From NCBI GenBank assembly GCA_900549355.1, contig UROA01000010.1, forward strand, positions 1-22,505: 22,505 nt of DNA, given 5' to 3'. This stretch comes from an uncultured Collinsella sp. Its GTDB lineage: Bacteria; Actinomycetota; Coriobacteriia; Coriobacteriales; Coriobacteriaceae. The notes beneath the pieces were generated by a model, which did not search any database, was not told the DNA's origin, and was given only the letters and a program-made list of their open reading frames with translations. The position numbers and the translations under genes were made by a program. Below are positions 14,485 to 22,180 of the stretch, piece after piece (position 1 is the stretch's first letter; every line of letters starts with the position of its first letter).

Positions 14485-14565
14485 GCCGCCCGTTATCGTA
14501 CGGGCTAGCTGTATGTGCTAACCCGCATCAGATAATTACTACGCTGATAATGTTTAGCTGATGCG
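14485..14565 (-). promoter_or_regulatory. Competing stems of a putative cstA attenuator
   Basis: Four alternative pairings precede the terminator T. A: CGCATCAG/CTGATGCG (14558-14565 with 14524-14531). B: CGGGTTAGC/GCTAGCCCG (14517-14525 with 14501-14509, one G-U). C: GCCCGT/ACGGGC (14500-14505 with 14488-14493). D: GGCGGC with GCCGTC, the latter inside the 5' arm of T (14485-14490 with 14465-14470, one G-U). Each neighbour pair shares bases: A/B by 2, B/C by 5, C/D by 3, D/T by 6. So B implies C off, D on and T off. A ribosome held early in the leader ORF leaves B free and favours read-through; one at the stop codon covers the 5' arm of B and favours termination. Confidence 0.5.
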
Positions 14566-14596
14566 TGAACATGTCTAAGAAATCCTCTTCAATCAT
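14528..14596 (-). CDS. Putative 22-residue leader peptide rich in Ile/Val/Leu
   Basis: A short ORF lies in the cstA leader, from ATG 14596 to a TGA at 14528-14530. Its last nine codons read LNIISVVII, so seven of nine are branched-chain amino acids. This resembles the control stretch of the enterobacterial ilv leader peptides. The first ATG has only a weak GGA upstream; an internal ATG at 14572 has GAGGA 10 nt before it and would give a 14-residue peptide with the same tail. The stop codon overlaps the 3' arm of the first stem of the leader. Expression has not been shown, so the call rests on composition and position. Confidence 0.5.
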   Translation of the reverse strand: MIEEDFLDMFTHQLNIISVVII

Positions 14597-14643
14597 GATG
14601 CGAACGATCCGTGCGTGTTCACATCCCCCAGTGGTTGAAAAGG

Positions 14644-14672
14644 AGTATGAAACTTTAGTTACCTAAAGTCAA
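14644..14672 (-). promoter_or_regulatory. cstA promoter with embedded operator palindrome
   Basis: On the minus strand TTGACT (14667-14672), exactly 17 nt and CATACT (14644-14649) form a good promoter. The spacer and the -35 are covered by CTTTAG-GTAA-CTAAAG (plus strand 14653-14668), a perfect 6-4-6 inverted repeat placed as a repressor would require. Confidence 0.65.
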
Positions 14673-14808
14673 CGCAAATATGTAATGAATTTTCAACTTT
14701 TTTGGATTTCTCGGTATAAAACGCCACTGACCTTGGACTTTACCCCACGACAGTTTTTGCATGAGAGATGCCCCTGAGAGCCGCGGGAGCCGGGCGGCGC
14801 ATATGAAA

Positions 14809-14845
14809 TTTATCGCGAGTTCCGCACGCAAAGAAGGCCACTTAA
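14809..14845. repeat. Dispersed intergenic repeat, copy 2
   Basis: This segment is the same 37-nt unit as at 9952-9988 (33 of 37 identical; differences at position 4 and in the AA-rich spacer). Here its right end forms half of the hairpin that ends the acpS-tsaD operon. The remaining gene-free DNA between the cstA promoter and this repeat (14673-14808) shows only AT-rich sequence and no clear element. Confidence 0.65.
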
Positions 14846-14855
14846 TGTGGCCTTC
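14833..14855 (-). terminator. Terminator of the acpS-to-tsaD operon
   Basis: GAAGGCCAC (14833-14841) and GTGGCCTTC (14847-14855) form a 9-bp stem with a TTAAT loop. On the minus strand TTTGC follows, a short U-run. It lies 70 nt after the last stop codon and overlaps repeat copy 2. Confidence 0.6.
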
Positions 14856-14925
14856 GTCTTGCACAGGACTGCAGAGCAGGAAACCTTATATCCGGCCCCT
14901 CCGTCCGGGGACCGCGCCGTACCAG

Positions 14926-17310
14926 CTACAGCGTCATGTTCGGATCGGCGTCGACGTCGAACGGCGAGATTTCACCTCGGTCGAATTTACGGCGGGCGAC
15001 CTCCGCGATCATGGCTGCGTTATCGGTACAGGCAGACAAGGGCGGCACCGTTACGCGAATCCCCTGACGCCCAAGCTTCTTGATCATCATCTCGCGCAGA
15101 TGCGGATTAGCCGAGACGCCGCCGCCGATGCAATACTCTCTGCATCCGGTGGCATGCAGCGCGTTCTTGGCCTTCTTGTACTGCACGTCAAAGACCGCCG
15201 CCTCAAACGAAGCTGCCAGATCGGGCAGGTGAATCGTGCGCCCGGCTTTGGTCTCCTGCTCAATGTAGAGCGTCACAGCGGTTTTAAGGCCCGAAAGCGA
15301 GAAACGATAGTCTCCCCTGCTGTTGAGTGCACGGGGGAAATCAATCGCGCGGGGATTGCCCGTCTCGGCCAGCTTGGAGATGATGGGGCCACCGGGATAG
15401 CCCAGACCCAACGCCTTGGCTACCTTGTCGAAGGCCTCGCCCACAGCATCGTCGAGTGTCTCACCGAGCACCTCGTAGTCGCCCCATGCCTTCACGTGCA
15501 CGAGCATGGTGTGCCCGCCCGAGACAAGCGTGAAGATGAACGGCGGCTTGAGGTCGGGCTGCGCCAGCAAGTTGGCAAACAGGTGCCCCTCCAGATGATT
15601 GACGCATACGAGCGGCTTACCGGCAGCGTAGGCAAAGCCCTTGGCAAAGGCAACGCCCACCACGAGGGCGCCCACCAGGCCCGGACCCTGTGTCACGCCC
15701 ACGGCGGCAAGCTCGCTGGGGGCAATGGCTCCACCCTCAAGGCCAAGCGATGCTGCGGCATCCTCGAGCGCCGCATCCACGACACTCACAATCACCTCAA
15801 CGTGTTTGCGCGAGGCGATCTCGGGCACCACGCCGCCAAAGCGGGCATGAAAATCAATCTGTGTCGACACCTGGTTGGCCAGCATATTGCCATCCGCATC
15901 GATAATCGCCACGGCCGTCTCGTCGCAGGAACTCTCGATAGCGAGCACTAGGCGGCGGCGCTCAATTTCGGCACGCTCCCCCTCGGAGCGCCCAGGCGCA
16001 GGCAGCGGCCATACGCGCTGCTCTGCCGCCGTCGGCTCGGGCGAAGCGTTGTCGACCGGAAGCACCAGGGGCAGCGGGGCCGTCATGACGATGGCGTCCT
16101 TGCCGGCACCGTAGTAGCCACGACGACGACCCGCCTCGGTAAAGCCCAGAGCGTTATAAAGCGCGATCGCTCCCTCGTTGCCGTCCTCGACCTCGAGCGA
16201 AGCCGTGGTGCAGCCGAGCATCTGGGCATCATAGCTCACGTGCGACAGCAGCTTGCGGGCAATACCCTCACGGCGATGTGCCGGGTCGACGGCGACATCC
16301 AGAATCTGCACATCACCGTCCACGACCATACCGCCGGCAATGCCCAGCAGCTTGCCGTCGTCGTGTGCCACCCACCAACTACGCGGCGCAGCGACGTCCT
16401 CGCCCAGTTCGGACAGGAACATGCCCGGCGTCCACGCCTCGTGTCCGGCACCTTCAAAGCAGGCAGCCTCCAGCGCGCTCGCGCCCTCGGCATCCGCCGC
16501 GCCCATGGGACGGAACTGAAGATGACGACCGGCGAGCTCATCGGCAACGCCCGTAATTTCGCTCTGCGCACTCTCGGCAAGACCAAGACGCTTGCGCTCG
16601 TTTTCCTCGGCATCCGAAAGGCGTGTGTAAATCGGCAGGACGCGAGCCGGATCGCCGTCACCCGCAGCGTGCGCGAGCAGCAAGCCCTCGCCCGAAGGCC
16701 ACCACAGGTCGCGCTCCACGCAGCGGGCGGTCTCGTCCTCACCCAGCAGCTTGCCATAGCGCACGAGACCGTCACCGGTCAGCTGAACCTGGTCCCAGTC
16801 CGCTGCTTGGCGCCACTCATCGAGCGCCACGGCGGCCTTGACCACGTGTTCGCGCTCAAATTGACGCTCGGGACCCTCATCGACCAGCATATACAGCGCC
16901 GGATATACCTCACCGCGCATAGCATCGGCCAAGATACCAAGCTTGCCGCGCACGCCAGCCTTCCACGCCGTCCAAGCGCAAGCGTCGAGCGTCGACACGC
17001 CCAGCAGCGGAACATTGGCACCGCGCGCGAGGCCCTTGGCAGTGGAGATGCCGATGCGCACACCCGTAAACGACCCCGGGCCGCGGCCGACCACGTAGTA
17101 ACCAACATCGCTGCGATCCAGACCGGCTTGAGCCAGCACGCCATCAACGGTATTCACGAGCTCAACGTTGGCGTGACGGCGACACATGTGGTCGCCACTC
17201 ACGAGCTTCGTCTCGCCCGTCTGCCCATCAATCCAGCTTGCCGCGCAGGCAAGCATGTCGGTCGAAGTATCGAGCGCCACCACCAGCGCGTTGTCGTTAT
17301 GCAAGCTCAT
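14926..17310 (-). CDS. TsaB-RimI-TsaD triple fusion: tRNA t6A synthesis with ribosomal-protein acetyltransferase
   Basis: The 794 residues carry three domains. TsaB (about 1-225) begins ALVVALDTSTDMLACA and has VVGRGPGSFTGVRIG. A RimI-type GNAT domain (about 250-410) has ILDVAVDPAHRREGIARKLL and ALYNALGFTEAGRRRGYY. TsaD (about 450-794) begins VLAIESSCDETAVAII and has VGVTQGPGLVGALV and metal-site His572 and His576 in NHLEGH, ending near CTDNAAMIA. TsaD with TsaB and TsaE makes threonylcarbamoyl-adenosine at position 37 of ANN-decoding tRNAs; RimI acetylates a ribosomal protein N-terminus. ATG 17310 is preferred over the TTG at 17328. It overlaps tsaE by 14 nt and is last in the operon. Confidence 0.95.
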   Translation of the reverse strand: MSLHNDNALVVALDTSTDMLACAASWIDGQTGETKLVSGDHMCRRHANVELVNTVDGVLAQAGLDRSDVGYYVVGRGPGSFTGVRIGISTAKGLARGANVPLLGVSTLDACAWTAWKAGVRGKLGILADAMRGEVYPALYMLVDEGPERQFEREHVVKAAVALDEWRQAADWDQVQLTGDGLVRYGKLLGEDETARCVERDLWWPSGEGLLLAHAAGDGDPARVLPIYTRLSDAEENERKRLGLAESAQSEITGVADELAGRHLQFRPMGAADAEGASALEAACFEGAGHEAWTPGMFLSELGEDVAAPRSWWVAHDDGKLLGIAGGMVVDGDVQILDVAVDPAHRREGIARKLLSHVSYDAQMLGCTTASLEVEDGNEGAIALYNALGFTEAGRRRGYYGAGKDAIVMTAPLPLVLPVDNASPEPTAAEQRVWPLPAPGRSEGERAEIERRRLVLAIESSCDETAVAIIDADGNMLANQVSTQIDFHARFGGVVPEIASRKHVEVIVSVVDAALEDAAASLGLEGGAIAPSELAAVGVTQGPGLVGALVVGVAFAKGFAYAAGKPLVCVNHLEGHLFANLLAQPDLKPPFIFTLVSGGHTMLVHVKAWGDYEVLGETLDDAVGEAFDKVAKALGLGYPGGPIISKLAETGNPRAIDFPRALNSRGDYRFSLSGLKTAVTLYIEQETKAGRTIHLPDLAASFEAAVFDVQYKKAKNALHATGCREYCIGGGVSANPHLREMMIKKLGRQGIRVTVPPLSACTDNAAMIAEVARRKFDRGEISPFDVDADPNMTL

Positions 17311-17803
17311 CTTGTACAGCCTTATCAATCAAATGGGAAAGCTCCATTGCGCGGTCACCGTGCGCCTCGAGCGTTATCGTTCGCACATCGCTGTCGCCCT
17401 CATCACGCTTGAGCGTCACCGAAAGATACTCATCCGTCAGCTTGTCTTGGAATTGTTCGCCCCATTCCAGCAGGCAAGCACCCTCATAGCCCAGCACATC
17501 GAAAATGCCCGTATCCTCGAGCTCGTAGGCATGCTCCAGGCGGTATAGATCAAAGTGAAACAGCGGAATACGGCCTTGATCGTGAACGGCCATGAGCGCA
17601 AACGTAGGGCTCGTAACCATATGCCCATCGCCCAGCCCGCGCGAGACGCCCTTGGTAAAGTGAGTTTTGCCCACTCCCAGGCCACCGGTCAGGATGAGCA
17701 CATCGCCGTCCTCAAGGCACGGTGCAATTAGCTCGCCAAAGTACTCCGTATCGGCAGCGCAAGTCGTTTTGTAAGTACCTACCCCCAGGCGCTCCAGGGA
17801 CAT
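17297..17803 (-). CDS. tsaE: tRNA threonylcarbamoyladenosine biosynthesis ATPase TsaE
   Basis: This small P-loop ATPase is needed for t6A synthesis with TsaB and TsaD. It has 168 residues, close to the family's 150 to 160. Walker A is GGLGVGKT (residues 40-47, Lys46), then HMVTSPTFAL, the switch-like conserved region, and PLFHFDLYRLE, the HxDxYR motif of the family. The C-terminus after LLEWGEQF is a normal beta-rich end. ATG 17803 has AAGGAG upstream. The gene lies 12 nt after the glycosylase gene and overlaps the TsaB-RimI-TsaD gene, so all bacterial t6A transferase parts except TsaC/TsaC2 are side by side. Confidence 0.95.
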   Translation of the reverse strand: MSLERLGVGTYKTTCAADTEYFGELIAPCLEDGDVLILTGGLGVGKTHFTKGVSRGLGDGHMVTSPTFALMAVHDQGRIPLFHFDLYRLEHAYELEDTGIFDVLGYEGACLLEWGEQFQDKLTDEYLSVTLKRDEGDSDVRTITLEAHGDRAMELSHLIDKAVQDELA

Positions 17804-17815
17804 ATATGCTCCTTA

Positions 17816-18436
17816 TTATTCCGAGGCGTCCTCTGGTGCGGGATGTCGCTCCAGATAGTCGCCCAGCATCTTAAAGTCTTCCTCCAGCAGTTCCTGCCAC
17901 GCCGGATTGCGTAGCGCTGCTGCCGGATGGAACGTGGGCATTACTACAAAATGCCCCATCTGGTGGAACCTGCCGCGCAGCTTAGTAATGCCAATCTCGG
18001 TCTTAAGCACAAAGTGCGTCGCGGGGTTGCCGAGCGTCACGATAATATCGGGCCAGATGCTTCGAATCTGCTCACGCAAAAACGGCGAGCAAGCCAGCAC
18101 TTCCTCGGGACGTGGATTGCGGTTTCCCGGCGGGCGGCACTTAAGCACGTTGGCAATGTAGACGTCTTCGCGTTTGAGCCCCGCCAGCGACAAAATGCCG
18201 TTGAGGTCCTCGCCTGCCGCCCCCACAAAGGGCTCGCCCTGCAAATCCTCATTGCGGCCCGGCGCCTCACCGATAAACATCACACGAGCGCGGGGGTTTC
18301 CCACGCCAAACACGATATTGTGACGCGACTGGTAGAGCTGGCAGAGGTGACAATCGCCCAGAACGGCCTCAATTTCCTCGAGTGCGACCTCACGTGGTGC
18401 CTGATGGGTATGGCCCGGGATGTGCATGACGCCCAT
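17816..18436 (-). CDS. Type-4 (iron-sulfur) uracil-DNA glycosylase
   Basis: The enzyme removes uracil from DNA in base-excision repair. Its 206 residues carry the four cysteines of the 4Fe-4S family (Cys29, Cys32, Cys100, Cys116, in CHLC, LKCRPPGNRNP and LACSPFL). Motif A is GEAPGRNEDLQGEPFVG (residues 56-72), and motif B is HPAAALRNP near the C-terminus. These define the family 4 glycosylase (UDGa-like). ATG 18436 has AGGAG upstream. It is 8 nt after alr. The last residues are Glu/Pro-rich and probably not conserved. Confidence 0.93.
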   Translation of the reverse strand: MGVMHIPGHTHQAPREVALEEIEAVLGDCHLCQLYQSRHNIVFGVGNPRARVMFIGEAPGRNEDLQGEPFVGAAGEDLNGILSLAGLKREDVYIANVLKCRPPGNRNPRPEEVLACSPFLREQIRSIWPDIIVTLGNPATHFVLKTEIGITKLRGRFHQMGHFVVMPTFHPAAALRNPAWQELLEEDFKMLGDYLERHPAPEDASE

Positions 18437-18444
18437 GGCGACTC

Positions 18445-19590
18445 CTACACGTAGACCTTGTCGAGGCGCATGCCAAAGCCGCAGGCGACCTCGTAGTTAA
18501 TCGTTCCGCGCAGTCGGGCCATCTCGTCCATAGTGATCTCGGCATCGCCATCGCGGCCGACAATAATCATCTCGTCACCATACTCGGCCTCGGGAATCTC
18601 GTGTGCCGGGTTGGACTGAATGGCGACCATAAACTGGTCCATGCAGATATTGCCAACCTGATGCACGCGCTCGCCGCGATACAGCACATCCATACGATTG
18701 GAAAGCGTACGCGATAGGCCATCGGCATAACCGATCGGCAGCGTGCAGATCTGAACGCGCGTACGCGGTACGCGGTAGGTAAAACCGTAGCCCACGCCCT
18801 CACCCATCGCAGGGTGTGCCACGCGCGTCACACGCGCATGGACGCTCATAACGGGATCAAGCTGCATCACGCGGCCACTCAGCTCGCACGGCTGCATTCC
18901 ATACAAGCCAACGCCGGCGCGAATCATATCAAAATGCATCGAAGGGTCGAGCATCGAGGACGGCGTGTTGGCGCAGTGCACGATACCGCACTCAAAGCCC
19001 GCATCCTTAATGGCCTGAACGGCCTCGGTAAAGCGCTGACACTGCAGTTTGTAGTCCCAGCCCGAAGGTTCATCGGCCGTGGCGAAGTGCGTAAATACGC
19101 CGTCGCACTGAATACCGCGATGGAAATTAATACCGCGGACAAAGTCAAGCACCTGCGTGTAGTGAACGCCGATACGATTCATGCCCGTCTCGATGGCGAG
19201 ATGATACTTGCCCACTTTGCCCGCCGCGACGGCACATTCGCCATACGCAAGAGCAAAGTCAGACGTATAGACCGAGGGCATGATATCAAACTCGAGCAAC
19301 GTCGGAATGGCCTCGATAGGCGGCTCGCTTAGGATGAGGATGGGCTTCGTAATCCCGCCCTGTCGGAGCTCAACGCCCTCGTTAACCGTCGCCACGGCAA
19401 ACATGTCGGCACCAGCCGAATACATGATCTTGGCGCACTCAACAGCTCCATGACCATAAGCATCGGCCTTGACCACGCAACACAAGCGCTGACGTGGATT
19501 CAACAAGTTCTTATAGGCCCTCGTGTTGCGACGGAGCGCCCCGCGGTCGATCTCGACCCAGGACCAGCGCGTCAAATCGGCTTTATTCAT
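18445..19590 (-). CDS. alr: Alanine racemase
   Basis: This is the PLP enzyme converting L-alanine to D-alanine for peptidoglycan. It has 381 residues, normal for the family. The PLP lysine is Lys41 in VVKADAYGHG; the second catalytic base is Tyr288 in IGYADGLSR; the C-terminal VGNICMDQFM segment and the IPEAEYGDEMIIVG stretch are characteristic. ATG 19590 is 2 nt after the nnr stop. The product feeds cell-wall synthesis, in line with the CwlM-like gene elsewhere in the window. Confidence 0.97.
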   Translation of the reverse strand: MNKADLTRWSWVEIDRGALRRNTRAYKNLLNPRQRLCCVVKADAYGHGAVECAKIMYSAGADMFAVATVNEGVELRQGGITKPILILSEPPIEAIPTLLEFDIMPSVYTSDFALAYGECAVAAGKVGKYHLAIETGMNRIGVHYTQVLDFVRGINFHRGIQCDGVFTHFATADEPSGWDYKLQCQRFTEAVQAIKDAGFECGIVHCANTPSSMLDPSMHFDMIRAGVGLYGMQPCELSGRVMQLDPVMSVHARVTRVAHPAMGEGVGYGFTYRVPRTRVQICTLPIGYADGLSRTLSNRMDVLYRGERVHQVGNICMDQFMVAIQSNPAHEIPEAEYGDEMIIVGRDGDAEITMDEMARLRGTINYEVACGFGMRLDKVYV

Positions 19591-19592
19591 GA

Positions 19593-21209
19593 TTAGTCAT
19601 CCGACCCTTCGTCCATGATTCCCAGATCTTCGAGCGCATCCTTTGCCGCCAGCTCCATGGCAGGACCGATCAAGTCGATAAGATCGGTCGCGATAACGCT
19701 CTTCTCACCATACTCCGTCGCCGCGGCAAAACCGGCGTAGCTGTGAAGTGCGACGGCGTACGAATACAGCAACTCCCAACGATCCATCTCGTCGCGCATG
19801 GTGGCAAGCGTGCCGGCCAAAATACCCGCGAGAACATCACCCGAACCGGCAGTTGCCAGAGAAGCCGGACCCGAGAGCGGCAGCAGTACACGCTCAACGC
19901 CACAGATAGCCGTCGTCGGCCCCTTGGCAATGACCACCAGATTGTCGGAGCCTGCAGCCCAGACAACCTTCTGCGCGGCTGCAATCGCGGTACCAAGGTC
20001 GTTCACCTCGTCACCGGCAACCAGACGCGAAAGCTCACGATAGTGCGGCGTCATAACCAACGGCTGCTCGCGACGATACATCTCGGGGTTACTATCAATA
20101 CCGTCAATGGCAATCTTAGCAAGGCAGTTGAGTGCATCGGCATCCAAAATAAGCGGTACATCAAGCTCGAGCAAGCCCGAAACCACCTGCATAGCGCCGG
20201 CAGACGTCGTCATACCGGGACCGCACAGTACGCAGCTGTACTTCTTTGCAATCTCGCACACCGTCATGCGCGCAGCGGCGCCAAAGGAGCCGCGGGAATC
20301 AGACGGAATAGCAAAGACGGGAATCGAAGGAAGTGCCATGCGAATAAGATTAGCGCAGGCGTCAGGAGCCGCGACTGCCACGTAACCAGCACCCGCGCGA
20401 GCTGCAGACTTGGCCGCCATAATGGCAGCACCAGGATATTGCGCAGACCCGGCGACAATAAGCACAGAGCCACGGGAATACTTATCGATATTCGTAGGTA
20501 GTGGGGCAAAGTAATCAACTAAGTCACCGGGCTCGACAATCTCGGCGGCGTGGTCGACATCATCGATGACCTCGTCAAGACGGTCGTAAAGATTGCCGCA
20601 GATCAAATCGCCAGCATACTCAGGGCCATCAGCGCTATACAAACCAATCTTGGGCGCAATCATCGTCACCGTATGCTCGGCACGAATGCAGTCGTCATCA
20701 ACAACGCCCGTCTCGGCATTCAGGCCCGAGGGGACATCAATGGATACGACACAGTCGGCGCATTCATTGACCGTAGGAATCCAGATGGAGAACGGCGCAC
20801 GCAGATTCCCGTGAAAACCGGTACCAAAAATGGCATCGACAACAACATCGGCCTTATCGATCAAAACCTCGAGTTCATCACGCGAGGGGCCGACGCAAAC
20901 GTGCACATCGCGGCCGGCAGTACGACGAGCAACATGACGTGCCAGAGCAGCAGGAATCTCATCCGGCTCAACCGGAGAAACGATATCGACGTCCACACCC
21001 TTATGGCTCAGAATATCGGCGGCAACCCAACCGTCGCCGCCATTATTACCAAAACCGACCAGAACGAGAACCCGATCGGGATTGAGCTTCAAGATCTCGT
21101 TGGCGGCAAACTCACCCGCGAGCTCCATAAGCTCGGCCTTCGAAGTCCCTTCGCGTTCGATGATATCCTCGAGACGAACGACTTCTTCGGTACTCAAAAC
21201 CGGTTTCAT
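19593..21209 (-). CDS. nnr: Bifunctional NAD(P)H-hydrate epimerase / ADP-dependent hydrate dehydratase
   Basis: This repair enzyme restores damaged, hydrated NAD(P)H. It has 538 residues in two domains. The N-terminal YjeF_N epimerase (about 1-215) has VGFGNNGGDGWVAA at 51-64 and the DAIFGTGFHG loop. The C-terminal dehydratase (about 225-520) has GSAQYPGAAIMAAKSAARAG, LDADALNCLA, VMTPHYREL and the AGSGDVLAG phosphate-binding signature. This matches the NnrD/NnrE fusion of many bacteria. Its ATG follows the acpS stop directly (TAGATG), and alr begins 2 nt after its own stop. The acpS-nnr-alr order is common in Gram-positive genomes. Confidence 0.96.
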   Translation of the reverse strand: MKPVLSTEEVVRLEDIIEREGTSKAELMELAGEFAANEILKLNPDRVLVLVGFGNNGGDGWVAADILSHKGVDVDIVSPVEPDEIPAALARHVARRTAGRDVHVCVGPSRDELEVLIDKADVVVDAIFGTGFHGNLRAPFSIWIPTVNECADCVVSIDVPSGLNAETGVVDDDCIRAEHTVTMIAPKIGLYSADGPEYAGDLICGNLYDRLDEVIDDVDHAAEIVEPGDLVDYFAPLPTNIDKYSRGSVLIVAGSAQYPGAAIMAAKSAARAGAGYVAVAAPDACANLIRMALPSIPVFAIPSDSRGSFGAAARMTVCEIAKKYSCVLCGPGMTTSAGAMQVVSGLLELDVPLILDADALNCLAKIAIDGIDSNPEMYRREQPLVMTPHYRELSRLVAGDEVNDLGTAIAAAQKVVWAAGSDNLVVIAKGPTTAICGVERVLLPLSGPASLATAGSGDVLAGILAGTLATMRDEMDRWELLYSYAVALHSYAGFAAATEYGEKSVIATDLIDLIGPAMELAAKDALEDLGIMDEGSDD

Positions 21210-21749
21210 CTATGCTCCTAGCGTATCTTGCGAAGCATCGCCCAGGTGCTCCGTCAATGCTGAATTCTGCAGCTGCTCAAGCTCATCTAAAACAGAGCGA
21301 GCCTCTTTAAATGTCTGCGCAACACGTTCCTTGGTGCTCACCTTTTCGTCTTTTGGTTTCGGGCGGGCATCTTCGGTAATGGCGATGGCATTCGCAACAG
21401 CCAAGTCACCCGTTAGCGTAATGGAGAGAGCAACCTCAACGACACCAAGCTCTTGAGCTATCTCGAGCGCACGTCCCGAAAGCAATGCCTTCGGCTTGCC
21501 AAGTTTATCGCGCGTTACCGAGACGTCTTTGCGGCCAACGCCCTGACTAAAACCAGTTCCGAGGGCTTTAAGAACCGCTTCGCGAGAAGCAAAACGACTC
21601 GCATAATGCGCCGCAGGACGCGATGAGGCATCGCAATACGCGCACTCTTCTTCGGTAAACACACGCCGAGCAAACGACGGCGTCTTTTCAAGAATAGATT
21701 TCATGCGGGAAATCTCGACGATATCAACGCCGATACCAGCTTCAGCCAT
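21210..21749 (-). CDS. acpS: Holo-[acyl-carrier-protein] synthase with C-terminal extension
   Basis: The enzyme transfers 4'-phosphopantetheine to acyl carrier protein. From ATG 21749, which has a strong GGAGGTG site, it has 179 residues; an upstream ATG at 21761 would place that site inside the gene. The N-terminal GIGVDIVEISRM with Asp9 and the FASREAVLKALGTG motif with the metal-binding Glu are family hallmarks. The core ends near residue 125. About 50 extra residues follow, first basic and Pro-rich, then a likely amphipathic helix (VLDELEQLQNSAL). The family is normally 115 to 130 residues, so the tail is unusual. It is the first gene of the six-gene operon. Confidence 0.93.
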   Translation of the reverse strand: MAEAGIGVDIVEISRMKSILEKTPSFARRVFTEEECAYCDASSRPAAHYASRFASREAVLKALGTGFSQGVGRKDVSVTRDKLGKPKALLSGRALEIAQELGVVEVALSITLTGDLAVANAIAITEDARPKPKDEKVSTKERVAQTFKEARSVLDELEQLQNSALTEHLGDASQDTLGA

Positions 21750-21778
21750 GTTCACCTCCATATCGCACAGACTAAGTT

Positions 21779-21808
21779 ATTGTAGCCCGTTCACAGAAGA
21801 TGCGACAA
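21779..21808 (-). promoter_or_regulatory. Promoter of the acpS-nnr-alr-udg-tsaE-tsaBD operon
   Basis: On the minus strand TTGTCG (21803-21808), an 18-nt spacer and TACAAT (21779-21784) form a fair promoter about 30 nt upstream of the acpS start. It is the only good candidate between the rRNA terminator and acpS. Confidence 0.55.
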
Positions 21809-21858
21809 ACGAGGGTTATAAAACACAGCTACTATGTGAGACAAAAGCCCGTAAACGC

Positions 21859-21889
21859 AAAAAGGGGGAGGCCGCGAGGCCTCCCCCTT
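21859..21889 (-). terminator. Terminator of the rRNA operon
   Basis: AAGGGGGAGGCC (21862-21873) and GGCCTCCCCCTT (21878-21889) form a 12-bp stem with a GCGA loop; on the minus strand TTTTT follows (21859-21863). It lies about 35 nt after the 5S gene. Confidence 0.92.
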
Positions 21890-21923
21890 CTCAGTTCAAG
21901 CGCACGGCTCGGTGCCGTCCACC

Positions 21924-22040
21924 GGTCAGCGGCGCCCTGGCCTCCCACGGGCTGACCCCGCAGTACTCTCGGCGCGATGGGGCTTAGCTTCCGGGTTCGG
22001 AACGGGACCGGGCGTGCCCCCCATGCTCTGGCCGCTGACC
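21924..22040 (-). rRNA. rrf: 5S ribosomal RNA
   Basis: The minus strand holds the conserved 5S core CCCGTTCCGAACCCGGAAG and the downstream GAGAGTACTGC. The terminal helix pairs GGTCAGCGGC (read from 22040 down) with GCCGCTGACC, giving a 117-nt molecule. The pairing continues outward (ACCGGT both sides), which would serve as a processing stem. End points are accurate to a few bases. Confidence 0.93.
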
Positions 22041-22180
22041 GGTGGGCGGCGCCCACCGTTACGGTGTCCTGGGTCGATATCGCGTGCCCTGGGGGCCGCA
22101 TGGCGCATAGGGGAGGTGACTCGGGGGCATCCTCGTGCCCGGACCGCGCATGAGCGCATGTCCCGCGGGCCGCGAGGTGC

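Noticed and set aside
12489..14561. 690-residue plus-strand ORF opposite cstA, rich in Asp, Glu, Gly and His
   Set aside because: It is the antisense shadow of the clear cstA gene; its composition is an artefact of GC-rich codon use and no domain is recognisable.
16240..17412. 390-residue plus-strand ORF opposite the TsaB/RimI region
   Set aside because: Antisense to well-conserved TsaB and RimI motifs and without a ribosome site or known domain.
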